Shown here: piece after piece, positions 45,569 to 53,534 of the stretch
Numbering within the stretch: the first letter of the stretch is position 1
How the letters are laid out: each line of letters begins with the position of its first letter
Assembly: GCA_016285455.1 (NCBI GenBank)
Contig: JAEEQS010000007.1
Span: 1-64,000 of the forward strand
DNA: 64,000 nt
Source: Bacteroidales bacterium
Lineage (GTDB): Bacteria; Bacteroidota; Bacteroidia; Bacteroidales; UBA932
Direction of reading: 5' to 3'
Translations under genes and position numbers: made by a program
Notes under the pieces: generated by a model
Told to the model about the DNA's origin: nothing
What the model saw: only the letters and a program-made list of their open reading frames with translations
Databases searched by the model: none

Positions 45569-45922
45569 ATGTCATTAGTTGATTGGATTGCAATAGCAAC
45601 GTTATTAATTGCTTGTGCCACAATTTGGTTTAATAGTAGAGGGACAAATAAATTATTATGTACCTTGAAACGACTCGCTATGATTCAGGTGGAATTAGAT
45701 CTCAGACGGGAGCAATTGTTATCCGAACTACAGCAAGCGAAATATGGTTATTTAGCAGATAATCATATTGCTGGTTATTACAAAGAAGCAGCAGATTTCT
45801 TGAAAGATCAATTTGAAAGAGTTGAAGAACCAAAGTTGATGGCTAAGATGCATAAAGAGTTTCTAGAAATTCAGAAATCTCATTTGGCTAAGTTGAAGGA
45901 TTTGGCAAAGGACTTATCTTAG
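45569..45922 (+). CDS. Small membrane-anchored coiled-coil protein
   Basis: 117 aa. One N-terminal membrane segment (about 4-22), then a charged helical, probably coiled-coil region (LKRLAMIQVELDLRREQLLS to the end). It begins 7 bases after the methyltransferase stop and shares its low GC, so it belongs to the same transcription unit. Function unknown. Confidence 0.6.
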   Translation: MSLVDWIAIATLLIACATIWFNSRGTNKLLCTLKRLAMIQVELDLRREQLLSELQQAKYGYLADNHIAGYYKEAADFLKDQFERVEEPKLMAKMHKEFLEIQKSHLAKLKDLAKDLS

Positions 45923-46027
45923 TCTTATAAGAAAGGTCCGTAGATAACGTTCAAGACTTCGGAAGCCTGCGTAAAGGAAAAGTGTAAAAAGCGGGGGGGG
46001 ATGCAGTGAGTTCACAATCTGGGTTTT

Positions 46028-46058
46028 GCGGTCGAGATTGCTCGGCCGCTTTTTGTTT
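46028..46058 (+). terminator. Probable terminator of the defence operon
   Basis: Stem GCGGTCGAG/CTCGGCCGC (one G-T pair) with a 4-base ATTG loop, followed by a T-rich tract. A G8 run (45993-46000) lies just upstream. Confidence 0.72.
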
Positions 46059-46071
46059 TTAGGGGAGTGAA

Positions 46072-46164
46072 AAAAGTTGCTCTTTTCCGTACGATTCCAT
46101 AATTGTACGGGGTAAATTTTACCGTATGGTTTGCTGGAAGGGGTGGGGAGGGTGTAGATTTGTG
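46072..46164 (+). repeat. 93-bp direct repeat, left copy
   Basis: About 89% identical (10 differences counted by eye) to 46781-46873, same orientation. Contains the near-perfect inverted repeat CCGTACGATT/AATTGTACGG and the 13-base palindrome GGTAAATTTTACC, followed by a purine-rich stretch. Flanks the MuF-C-like gene. Confidence 0.85.
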
Positions 46165-46176
46165 GATTTGAGATTG

Positions 46177-46749
46177 ATGGGTATGGAAGAGAGCCGTTCA
46201 ATAGATGAGCAGATAAGGGAATATGATAAGCTTAACTCTTCAAATCTAGCTGGTTTTATAGAGATGTTAAGAATGAAAAAGCGTGGAGAGAATTTGCCAT
46301 TGGGATTTTTCCATATAGGAAAGACTGGAAGCATTCTAAATCAATTCGGAATCTCGGGAGACCTTACAGCCAATAAATATGTTTTAGATGGACGTCGCCA
46401 TTCAAAAGATGATCTCCACAATCTATCCGAAGAAGAGTGGCTGGAAACACTTGAGAATATTAACGATCCAATTGCAATAAGTCGTTATAGGGAAAGAAAG
46501 AATGGATATCGTATTTATACCCAAAATAGAATAAAAGGGAAGAATGTATGTGTTGGACTTGATATCAACAGCATAGGTAGGAATGTGTGTGTGGCTAAAG
46601 TATCTACGGTTTTTGGGAGGGATTTGCGGAAACTTGGGAAAAGTTCTACGGAGAAAGTGCTATATAAAAAAGAGGCGGCTGAAGAATTTTCATCCGGTCA
46701 CAATCCCCAGATATATCCTCAGTCGCCTATATCTGACGCAAAGGTATAA
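46177..46749 (+). CDS. Candidate MuF-C-like (barnase/EndoU/ColicinE5-RelE fold) toxin
   Basis: 190 aa from ATG 46177 (MGMEESRSIDEQIREYDKLN); upstream codons lie in the repeat. The region SILNQFGISGDLTANKYVLD, then NGYRIYTQNRIKGKNVCVGL and VAKVSTVFGRDLRK, resembles the MuF-C/BECR nuclease domains of phage-encoded toxins and type VI/VII effectors. That assignment is recalled from family pattern and is tentative. No immunity gene is evident beside it; the downstream HigBA pair is separate. Sits between two direct repeats. Confidence 0.5.
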   Translation: MGMEESRSIDEQIREYDKLNSSNLAGFIEMLRMKKRGENLPLGFFHIGKTGSILNQFGISGDLTANKYVLDGRRHSKDDLHNLSEEEWLETLENINDPIAISRYRERKNGYRIYTQNRIKGKNVCVGLDINSIGRNVCVAKVSTVFGRDLRKLGKSSTEKVLYKKEAAEEFSSGHNPQIYPQSPISDAKV

Positions 46750-46780
46750 AATGGTTTGTGTTCTGCAAGACCAAAAGCAA

Positions 46781-46873
46781 AATAATTGCTCATTTCCGTA
46801 CGATTCCAGAATTGTACGGGGTAAATTTTACCGGATGGTTTGGTTGAAGGGGTGGGGCGGGTGTAGATTTGCA
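46781..46873 (+). repeat. 93-bp direct repeat, right copy
   Basis: Second copy at an offset of 709 bases from the left copy, with the same palindromes. Ends just before the operator of the second HigBA pair. Confidence 0.85.
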
Positions 46874-46886
46874 GTAGGGAACAATA

Positions 46887-46927
46887 TTCGCAAAATTTGC
46901 GAACAATATTTTTTATTAATAACTTTG
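46887..46927 (+). promoter_or_regulatory. Operator and promoter of the second HigBA pair
   Basis: Perfect inverted repeat TTCGCAAA-A-TTTGCGAA (46887-46903). Its TTTG (46896-46899) is also the -33 element of a promoter with 20 bases spacing to TAACTTTG (46920-46927). Repressor binding would block this promoter. Confidence 0.75.
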
Positions 46928-46946
46928 TCAACATTATAGGTAGCAA

Positions 46947-47258
46947 ATGGAGATTTCGTTTGAGAAGGATTACCTAAGAAAACTGTTTTATGACGGTGAC
47001 TCAGGTGATAAACAACATCGTTTCCAGCCTGAAATAGTTAAGAGATACGTTAAGGTAGTGAATATACTTGACTCTGTGGATAAGCCAGCAGACCTTTATC
47101 GTTATCGTTCGTTGCATTACGAAAAGCTTGTAGGGGATAAAACTGGATTAGAATCTGTGCGTGTGAATGATAAGTATCGCCTGGAAATCAAAACATCAGC
47201 TGATGGGATTATTACTATTTGCAGTATTATTGAATTGTCTAACCATTATAAGAAGTGA
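46947..47258 (+). CDS. higB: HigB-type toxin
   Basis: 103 aa. Landmarks: RFQPEIVKRYVKVVNILDSV, YEKLVGDKTGLESVRVNDKYRLEIK and the C-terminal YKK; this is the HigB/RelE mRNA interferase pattern with RVNDKYRLEI. Toxin-first order with the antitoxin 4 bases downstream. Confidence 0.88.
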   Translation: MEISFEKDYLRKLFYDGDSGDKQHRFQPEIVKRYVKVVNILDSVDKPADLYRYRSLHYEKLVGDKTGLESVRVNDKYRLEIKTSADGIITICSIIELSNHYKK

Positions 47259-47262
47259 AACA

Positions 47263-47574
47263 ATGGGCAACTTGGGATATGGAGTTTATCCAACTCACCC
47301 TGGTGAGGTGCTAAAAGATGAAATAGAAGAGCGTGGAATCAGTCAGCGCCAGCTGGCAAAGAATATGGGGTTGGCGTATTCAGTTGTAAACGAAATACTC
47401 AACACAAAGCGTCCGTTGACGGCCAAGACCGCATTGATGTTTGAGGCGGCGCTTGATGTTCCTGCAGAATCTTTAATGTTTCTGCAGACTAAGTATAACA
47501 TACAGACTGCGCGCAAAGATTCATCGCTGAATAAATTGCTCAAAGAGATTAGAAAGGTTGCTGCGGTTTTCTGA
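47263..47574 (+). CDS. higA: HigA-type antitoxin
   Basis: 103 aa from ATG 47263. YPTHPGEVLKDEIEERGISQ is the typical HigA start; helix-turn-helix QRQLAKNMGLAYSVVNEILN follows. It neutralises the upstream toxin and probably binds the palindrome at 46887. A longer frame from 47167 lies within higB and is not used. Confidence 0.9.
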   Translation: MGNLGYGVYPTHPGEVLKDEIEERGISQRQLAKNMGLAYSVVNEILNTKRPLTAKTALMFEAALDVPAESLMFLQTKYNIQTARKDSSLNKLLKEIRKVAAVF

Positions 47575-47589
47575 TTTATATCGTTGAAA

Positions 47590-48495
47590 CTAGAGGGAGC
47601 GGGCGGTGCGGGCGGCAAGGCGGGCGTTGTTGAGGACAAGCTGGATGTTGGCCTTGAGGCTGTCTCCGCCGGTAAGGTCTTTAACCTTGGCAAGGAGGAA
47701 AGGGGTGGTTTCTTTGCCGTGGATGCCTTGTTCTTTGGCTTCTTTGACGGCCTGGTCAATGGCTTGGTTGATGTAGTCTGGATCCATAGACCATTCTTCC
47801 GGGATAGGGTTGGTTACAAGCATACCGGAGTTCAGACCCATTTCCTGCTGGGCATTGAATGCTGCGGCAAGGTCTTCTGGAGTGTCGATCCTGTAGTCAA
47901 CCTTAAAGCCGCTGACTCTGGTGTAGAAGGCAGGGAGCTCGTTTGTCTGGTAGCCGATAACGGGCACGCCCTTGGTTTCCAGGTATTCCAGAGTTAGGCC
48001 AAGATCCAGGATAGACTTGGCGCCGGCGCAAACAACCATAACCGGAGTGCGGGAAAGCTCCTCCAGATCGGCAGAAATATCCATAGTGGTTTCAGCTCCG
48101 CGATGAACGCCTCCAACTCCGCCGGTGGCAAAGATTTTTATGCCCGCAAGATGGGCTATAATCATAGTGGTGGCAACGGTGGTGGCGCCGTCTCTATTCT
48201 GGGCCACAAGCACGGGAAGATCTCTTCTGGAAGCCTTGGTTACAGCTGGCCCTTTCTTGCCGAGATACTCGATCTCCTCTTTGGTCAGGCCGGCCTTTAG
48301 TTTTCCTTTAATGACAGCTATGGTAGCAGGAACGGCTCCTTCCTTGCGGATGGCGTCTTCTACCATTAGGGCAGTCTCAACATTCTGAGGATAAGGCATT
48401 CCGTGAGAGATGATGGTAGATTCCAGGGCTACAACAGGCTTGCCGAGTTCTATTGCGGTTTTGACTTCGGGAGATAATTCCAAGTGCTTGTTCAT
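47590..48495 (-). CDS. psuG: Pseudouridine-5'-phosphate glycosidase
   Basis: 301 aa. Splits pseudouridine 5'-phosphate into uracil and ribose 5-phosphate. VVALESTIISHGMPYPQN, FATGGVGGVHRGAE and GVPVIGYQTNELPAFY are PsuG landmarks. Overlaps psuK by 4 bases. Convergent with higA. Confidence 0.94.
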   Translation of the reverse strand: MNKHLELSPEVKTAIELGKPVVALESTIISHGMPYPQNVETALMVEDAIRKEGAVPATIAVIKGKLKAGLTKEEIEYLGKKGPAVTKASRRDLPVLVAQNRDGATTVATTMIIAHLAGIKIFATGGVGGVHRGAETTMDISADLEELSRTPVMVVCAGAKSILDLGLTLEYLETKGVPVIGYQTNELPAFYTRVSGFKVDYRIDTPEDLAAAFNAQQEMGLNSGMLVTNPIPEEWSMDPDYINQAIDQAVKEAKEQGIHGKETTPFLLAKVKDLTGGDSLKANIQLVLNNARLAARTARSL

Positions 48496-49355
48496 AAAGA
48501 AAGAGTTTTGAGTTCAGGGTTGACGGCTTCTGGGCTTTCAAGGGTAAGGGCGGCGCATCTTAGGCCGAATTTTGAGGCTTCTTCAACGGGGGAGTTGGGG
48601 CCGTTGTGGATTATGCCAGCAAACAGGGCGTCTCCAGCGCCGGTCATATTCTTGATCTTTTCCGCTGCAATCGGGTATGCCGGAAAGGCTTGTGTTTTGC
48701 CTTGGTTGTCTATAACCTTCAGGCCATCTTTGCCAAGGCTGATGAAATGGCGGCCGTGGTGCTGCAAATGGCTGAGAGACTGCTCTTCAAGGCGGTTATA
48801 CTTTATAGAGTGGAAGCGTGGATGGGCGGCCATTTCGAACGCCTGGGCTATGCGCTTTGACTTGGGGCCAGAAACGGCGTCCAGGAACAAAGGAGCCTTG
48901 CAGTTGTCCATAAGCCAGGCAATTGTTTTTGGCTGAAGGTTGGCCTCGGCGACAACGATGTCGGCTTCATTTATCTTTGCTTTCCTTTGGCTGAGCCAAT
49001 CAGGAGTTATAAGGTTGGTGGTGTCCATATCGGCGATGCCGCCAATCATTCTTCCGTCTGAATCGTTGATGGAGGCAAAACAGGGATTTGGAGCGTTTTC
49101 TCCTGTTTGGCAGGCGGAAATGTCCATTCCAAGAGTTCTGCAGGACTCTGCGATAGATTTGCCGAAAAGGTCATCGCCGAAGACGGTAAGGAAGGTGATC
49201 TGGTCTCCAAGCAAAGAAAGGTTGTGGGCAATGTTGCGGCCAACGCCGCCAAAGGAAGTGCGCACCCGTCCGGGGTTGGAATCTTCGGGGCGGAAAGGGG
49301 CGTTGGAGGTAGCTGTGATATCCAGGTTGGCTCCGCCTATTACGCAGATTTTCAT
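48492..49355 (-). CDS. psuK: PfkB-family sugar kinase, probable pseudouridine kinase
   Basis: 287 aa. PfkB signatures: GGANLDITA at the start, SFGGVGRNIAHNLSLLG and the C-terminal GAGDALFAGI with the catalytic Asp. Adjacency and 4-base overlap with psuG make pseudouridine the likely substrate; this is inference from context. Confidence 0.9.
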   Translation of the reverse strand: MKICVIGGANLDITATSNAPFRPEDSNPGRVRTSFGGVGRNIAHNLSLLGDQITFLTVFGDDLFGKSIAESCRTLGMDISACQTGENAPNPCFASINDSDGRMIGGIADMDTTNLITPDWLSQRKAKINEADIVVAEANLQPKTIAWLMDNCKAPLFLDAVSGPKSKRIAQAFEMAAHPRFHSIKYNRLEEQSLSHLQHHGRHFISLGKDGLKVIDNQGKTQAFPAYPIAAEKIKNMTGAGDALFAGIIHNGPNSPVEEASKFGLRCAALTLESPEAVNPELKTLSL

Positions 49356-49356
49356 A

Positions 49357-50151
49357 TTAGTAGTCGCCAGCGTTTTCGAAGGATATAATGCCTTCGTAGT
49401 AGAGTTTCCACTTCTGGCCGTTGCTCAGGGAAACGTCTATGTTTGCCACATAACCCTTGCCGGAAACCATTTCAAGGCTGAAGTATCCTGTGGCGGTAAT
49501 CGGAAGTACATCCCACATCTCGTTTCTTATGACGGGATCATAGTCTCTGCTGAGATAGATGGTAATGTCGTTGTCGTTGTTGTTTCTTACAGAGCATAAG
49601 AAGCAGGTGTCGAATTCGTCGAGAGATGAAAGCGGTTTGGAAACGTCTATTTTCTTGCCAAGATCGCGGTCCATCAGCATCATTATGAAATGCTCGGTAC
49701 CGTCTGTGAAATCCACCTCATAGTAATTGACTACTCCGGGAGAGTCATAAACCTTGTAGCCTGAAGCCTTCTTTATCGGGTAGGAGAGGCTGCCTTTTGT
49801 CATTGTCCAATAAACCTTGATATTAGCTTCCGTTCTTACGGCATCGCAAACTGCAATCAGCTTGGCACTTCCGGCAGCAGCTCCCGTTACCTTGCCGTTT
49901 TCATAAGTGGCTATGTCCGGCTTGTTTACATTTACCTGGAGGTTGCCGGTGTTGGTGGCGTTCTCAGGAGTTGTTGTAATGACAACCGGAAGACTCTGGC
50001 CGATGAACATCTCCATTGAGTTAGGAAGGATTTCTATTCCAGTTACGGGAATGGGCTTGCTGCTTTTGCCGCAGGAGGCAAGAATTACCATCGCTGAGGC
50101 GGCCAATGATAAAAGATTTAATATACGTCTGGTTTTGTTCAGTTCTTTCAT
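49357..50151 (-). CDS. Lipoprotein with BIG2-like Ig domain
   Basis: 264 aa. Lipobox LASC. Residues about 35-110 (PVTGIEILPNSMEMFIGQSL, VTGAAAGSAKLIAV) are a bacterial Ig-like (BIG2) domain; the C-terminal part (LMDRDLGKKIDVSKPLSSL) is not recognised. Lies inside the signalling operon, one base before psuK. Confidence 0.8.
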   Translation of the reverse strand: MKELNKTRRILNLLSLAASAMVILASCGKSSKPIPVTGIEILPNSMEMFIGQSLPVVITTTPENATNTGNLQVNVNKPDIATYENGKVTGAAAGSAKLIAVCDAVRTEANIKVYWTMTKGSLSYPIKKASGYKVYDSPGVVNYYEVDFTDGTEHFIMMLMDRDLGKKIDVSKPLSSLDEFDTCFLCSVRNNNDNDITIYLSRDYDPVIRNEMWDVLPITATGYFSLEMVSGKGYVANIDVSLSNGQKWKLYYEGIISFENAGDY

Positions 50152-50179
50152 TTTTGTTTTTTCAAGTGTTCATAGAAAA

Positions 50180-50482
50180 TTACCTGATTTCAAACAGGTT
50201 AAGGAAGCCGGTCATCATAAAGACAGAACGTATGTCATCATTGATGCTCTGGACAATGATCTTGCCTCCCTTGTCTTCTGCAGCCTTTCTAAGGGTGAGG
50301 AATATTCTCAGTCCGGAACTGGAAATGTAGGTCAGGTCTTTACAGTCAAGAATTATGGTTTTGTCTGCCTCTTCCAGAAGCGGATTGATAATAGGGTTGG
50401 CTTCCTGGGCAGCCGGGGTGTCTAGACGGCCTGAAAAGGCAACTGTAATCTGGCCTTCTTCTTTTGTGACTTTTGTTTTCAT
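50180..50482 (-). CDS. STAS-domain anti-sigma factor antagonist
   Basis: 100 aa SpoIIAA/RsbV-type STAS domain: ITVAFSGRLDTPAAQEANP and ILDCKDLTYISSSGLRIFLT with the phosphorylatable Ser in SSSGLR. Starts 2 bases after the stop of the Cache-PP2C-HATPase gene, so this is the expected partner for its phosphatase and kinase domains. Confidence 0.93.
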   Translation of the reverse strand: MKTKVTKEEGQITVAFSGRLDTPAAQEANPIINPLLEEADKTIILDCKDLTYISSSGLRIFLTLRKAAEDKGGKIIVQSINDDIRSVFMMTGFLNLFEIR

Positions 50483-50484
50483 TT

Positions 50485-52692
50485 TTATTGTATTTTCTTT
50501 GTTAGCGTAAGTATGTTCTTGTTATCCTGACGTTTGTAGGTGACACTGTCCATAATTTTGCGGTATAGGTGAATGCCCAGTCCTCCAATAGGTCTGTCTA
50601 CAGCCACCTTGCTAGTATCAACATCCGGAGCTTGGGTAGGGTCGAACGGTTTGCCGCAGTCTGTAATGGTAAAGATGATTTCATCCGGGGTGCTCTCGGC
50701 TTGTATATTCACCTTTTCTGAGCCTGAATACATAATCACATTGGTCACCGCCTCTTCCATAGCAAGATTTATGCTAGATTCAACAGGGTGAGGAATATGG
50801 TGTTCCTCAGCGATTTTGCTGATCAAGCCTTCTAGGCGGCTAAGCTGGCTGATGTCGTTTGTAAGAGTTATGCTGTGCATGGATTTGCTTTGCGCTGGCT
50901 TGTTATCTTCTGTATTATTCAGATAGTGGAAAAAGAGCATTGTGAGGTCGTCGCTCTGAGGAGCCTCCTTGACAAAGTCCGCAACGGCCTTCTTCACATT
51001 GTCCAGATGGGCCTGGGCAGGCTTTCTGCCGGAAAGGGTTTCTTTCAGTCTCTGGATGCCGAACAGTTCGTGAGCAGGATTTTCTGCCTCCGTGATGCCG
51101 TCGGTATAAAGGAAGATAGCGTCGTCGTGATGGAGTGTCACCTCTTGCAGGGTAAATTCCATATTGCGTATGACGCCTAGCGGAAGGTTCGGATTTACAG
51201 GAAGTTCGCTAATCTTGTCGGTGAAGATAAGGGGAGCGTTGTGACCGGCGTTGCAGTACTGCATCTTTCCGGTTTTCAGGTTCAGAACGCAGCAGATGAA
51301 AGTCACGAACATATTGCTTTCGTTCATATCTGACATGCTTTTGTTCATACTGGTGACCATATCCTTTGGATTGTCATTATGGGCGCCAATGGTGCGGAAG
51401 AGGCTTCTTGTAACCGCCATCAGCAAAGAGGCCGGCACGCCTTTTCCGCTCACGTCTCCGATGCAGAAGAAGAGCTTTTCGTCGCGGATAAAGAAGTCAT
51501 AGAGATCTCCGCTGACTTCCTTTGCCGGAACCAGTGCGGCAGAAAGATCTATGTCTTTTCTCTCTGGGAATGGCGGGAAAGTCTTTGGTATCATAGACAT
51601 CTGGATGTCGCTGGCAATCTTCAGCTCGCCCTCCATTAACTCCTTCTTCTCTGATAAGGACTTGAACCTTAACTGACTCTTGGCAATCGCACGGAAGATC
51701 ATTATTATAAGAAGAAGACCAAGAACCTGAAGTATCCTTATAAGATTGTCAAGTTTCCTCAGGTCTGCGAACATCTCTTTTTCAGGAATGATGATATTCA
51801 TTGCCCAGCCTGTCTTGTCTATAGGGGCGTAGTAGACCATATTCTTCTCGCCATTGTGAGATACTTGAATGCTTCCGGTTTCCCTGTTGAGCATAGCCCT
51901 GTTGAGAGCGTTGAAATGGGCTGTATCTTTGACGGTTGCGGCATACTCGTCTATGGTGGTGTTCATTATGAGGCTGTTGTCTGGACTTACCAGAAGCCTT
52001 CCGGTGCGGCTGACAACAGTGCTGAATGCCCCGGGATAAATCTTGGTTTCGTGGGCAAGGGCGGTAAGCCACTCAAGGTCAAGGTCTGCGGTAAGCACTG
52101 CGGCGGTTTTTCCCTGGCTGTCCTTGATAGGAACGGAGTAGGTGGTCATCAGGATTTCTCCGCCTCCGGTATCCACGTAAGGTTCGGACCAGTATCCCCT
52201 GTCCAGCTCGATAGGCTTGACAAACCATTCTTGAGACGGATAGTCATACTCCGGAGTAGCCAGTGAAGTTTCTATGATTTCCCCGTTAGTTATTGCAGTG
52301 TACGGAGAGTACAGCGGCCTGTCTTTATAATAATTTGGAACCATTGCTATTGTGGAGCCGGCCACAAGCGGGTTGTTGTTTACAATCAGCTTTGGAATGT
52401 TGGCCAGGCTGTCCGGAACCTGAAGGCTCCACTGGGCTACCCAAACGCTGTTTCTCACGGCGCTTTCTACCTGATTTACAATGTTGAGGATTCCGCTTCT
52501 GCTTGCGTCCAGCTGGCTCTCTGCCTTTGTCTTTGCCTCCTGGCGTATGCCTTCCTGGGCGTAATATGCCTGGACAAGCGATATGGCTTCCAGAATGGCC
52601 ACAGAAACAATGATAAGCAGAAGACCAGTCCACCTGGTTCTTCTTTTCATTGCTTTTTCAGCAAGTTTCTTTGTGCGCTCCGTTACATTCAT
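50485..52692 (-). CDS. Cache-PP2C(SpoIIE)-HATPase partner-switching protein (RsbU-RsbW fusion)
   Basis: 735 aa. Membrane segment (about 22-43), extracytoplasmic dCache-like sensor (about 50-310, DYPSQEWFVKPIELDRGYWS), second membrane segment (about 325-345), SpoIIE/PP2C phosphatase (AALVPAKEVSGDLYDFFI, FCIGDVSGKGVPASLLMAV) and a C-terminal HATPase anti-sigma kinase domain (SINLAMEEAVTNVIMYSG, GLGIHLYRKIMD). Phosphatase and switch kinase in one chain act on the adjacent STAS protein. Overlaps the next upstream gene by 4 bases. Regulated output unknown: Bacteroidota lack SigB. Confidence 0.9.
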   Translation of the reverse strand: MNVTERTKKLAEKAMKRRTRWTGLLLIIVSVAILEAISLVQAYYAQEGIRQEAKTKAESQLDASRSGILNIVNQVESAVRNSVWVAQWSLQVPDSLANIPKLIVNNNPLVAGSTIAMVPNYYKDRPLYSPYTAITNGEIIETSLATPEYDYPSQEWFVKPIELDRGYWSEPYVDTGGGEILMTTYSVPIKDSQGKTAAVLTADLDLEWLTALAHETKIYPGAFSTVVSRTGRLLVSPDNSLIMNTTIDEYAATVKDTAHFNALNRAMLNRETGSIQVSHNGEKNMVYYAPIDKTGWAMNIIIPEKEMFADLRKLDNLIRILQVLGLLLIIMIFRAIAKSQLRFKSLSEKKELMEGELKIASDIQMSMIPKTFPPFPERKDIDLSAALVPAKEVSGDLYDFFIRDEKLFFCIGDVSGKGVPASLLMAVTRSLFRTIGAHNDNPKDMVTSMNKSMSDMNESNMFVTFICCVLNLKTGKMQYCNAGHNAPLIFTDKISELPVNPNLPLGVIRNMEFTLQEVTLHHDDAIFLYTDGITEAENPAHELFGIQRLKETLSGRKPAQAHLDNVKKAVADFVKEAPQSDDLTMLFFHYLNNTEDNKPAQSKSMHSITLTNDISQLSRLEGLISKIAEEHHIPHPVESSINLAMEEAVTNVIMYSGSEKVNIQAESTPDEIIFTITDCGKPFDPTQAPDVDTSKVAVDRPIGGLGIHLYRKIMDSVTYKRQDNKNILTLTKKIQ

Positions 52693-53522
52693 AATACTGA
52701 TTCCAATGCAGCCCTGAAATTAGGCATCGGGCATTTGGTGTCTCTTTCAATAATAAGTGTCTTCAGACCCGCGTAAGGGCGGATCATTTCCTCAGTGTCT
52801 TTGAGGTTTATGCCTTCCCCGAAATAAAGCGGGGCGAAAGTGTCCCAGAATTTCATTGCCACAGGCTTAGGCATATGGTAGGTCTCCTGGATGAATTCCG
52901 CGTCGCTGAGGTAACAGCACAGGTAAACCATTCCAAGGTCGAACAGGCGGTTGCCGCGGCAGAAATCGCCGAGGTCTATAAAATACTTCCTGCCGTCTGG
53001 TGTAAATATGGCGTTGCTGAACTGCAGGTCTCCGTGAAGGGCAGTGTTTTCATCTGGAGTGTCTGAAATGAATTTTCCCAGCTTGTCTTTTTCTTTAACG
53101 GTGAAGAAAGGGTTCTCTTCCAGTAGCTTATAGTAGCGGTCTTTGACGTTGTAAAAGTCTTTTGGGTTTAGCTGAATCTTATGGAGTTCCAGGCACATCT
53201 GGGTAAATTCCGCGGCATACTGTGGTATGTTTTCCGGGTTGTCACCGATAGCTCTGGAGTAAGATTTCTTGCCCACTATTCTCTTGAAACGTATGCCGTA
53301 GCGGCCGTCTTCCGTAACCACATACTCTCCAGGCTCAGGAGTAGGGATTCCCAGCTGGTAAACCTTCTTTGCCATCAGCATTTCATCCAGCGGCTGGCTT
53401 ATCTTGCCCGGGAAATACAGCTTGAGCATAATGGAAGGGTCTGTCTTGTGGTCGTAGCTCTCTCCGTTGGCACCGCCCCCAGAAAGAACATAATCGCTGA
53501 GAGAAATCTTGATAGGCTCCAT
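52689..53522 (-). CDS. Aminoglycoside-phosphotransferase-like kinase (TIGR02172-like)
   Basis: 277 aa. APH-type kinase fold with the catalytic loop ALHGDLQFSNAIF (HGD, N) and metal site YFIDLGDFCRGNRLFDLGMV. It resembles the TIGR02172 domain family, which is known in Bacteroidota and Fibrobacter. Substrate unknown; the gene lies between the partner-switching protein and the alarmone hydrolase, so a regulatory target is possible. Confidence 0.82.
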   Translation of the reverse strand: MEPIKISLSDYVLSGGGANGESYDHKTDPSIMLKLYFPGKISQPLDEMLMAKKVYQLGIPTPEPGEYVVTEDGRYGIRFKRIVGKKSYSRAIGDNPENIPQYAAEFTQMCLELHKIQLNPKDFYNVKDRYYKLLEENPFFTVKEKDKLGKFISDTPDENTALHGDLQFSNAIFTPDGRKYFIDLGDFCRGNRLFDLGMVYLCCYLSDAEFIQETYHMPKPVAMKFWDTFAPLYFGEGINLKDTEEMIRPYAGLKTLIIERDTKCPMPNFRAALESVL

Positions 53523-53534
53523 ATTACTGATTTG

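Noticed and set aside
45914-46201. Minus-strand ORF over the left 93-bp repeat
   Set aside because: A similar ORF appears over the right repeat (46719-46946), but only because the repeat itself is conserved; it extends through a terminator and the G8 run and shows no domain.
39848-47589. The island as an integrative element or prophage
   Set aside because: No integrase, transposase, relaxase or structural phage gene, and no flanking tRNA or obvious att repeats; only defence and toxin genes are present.
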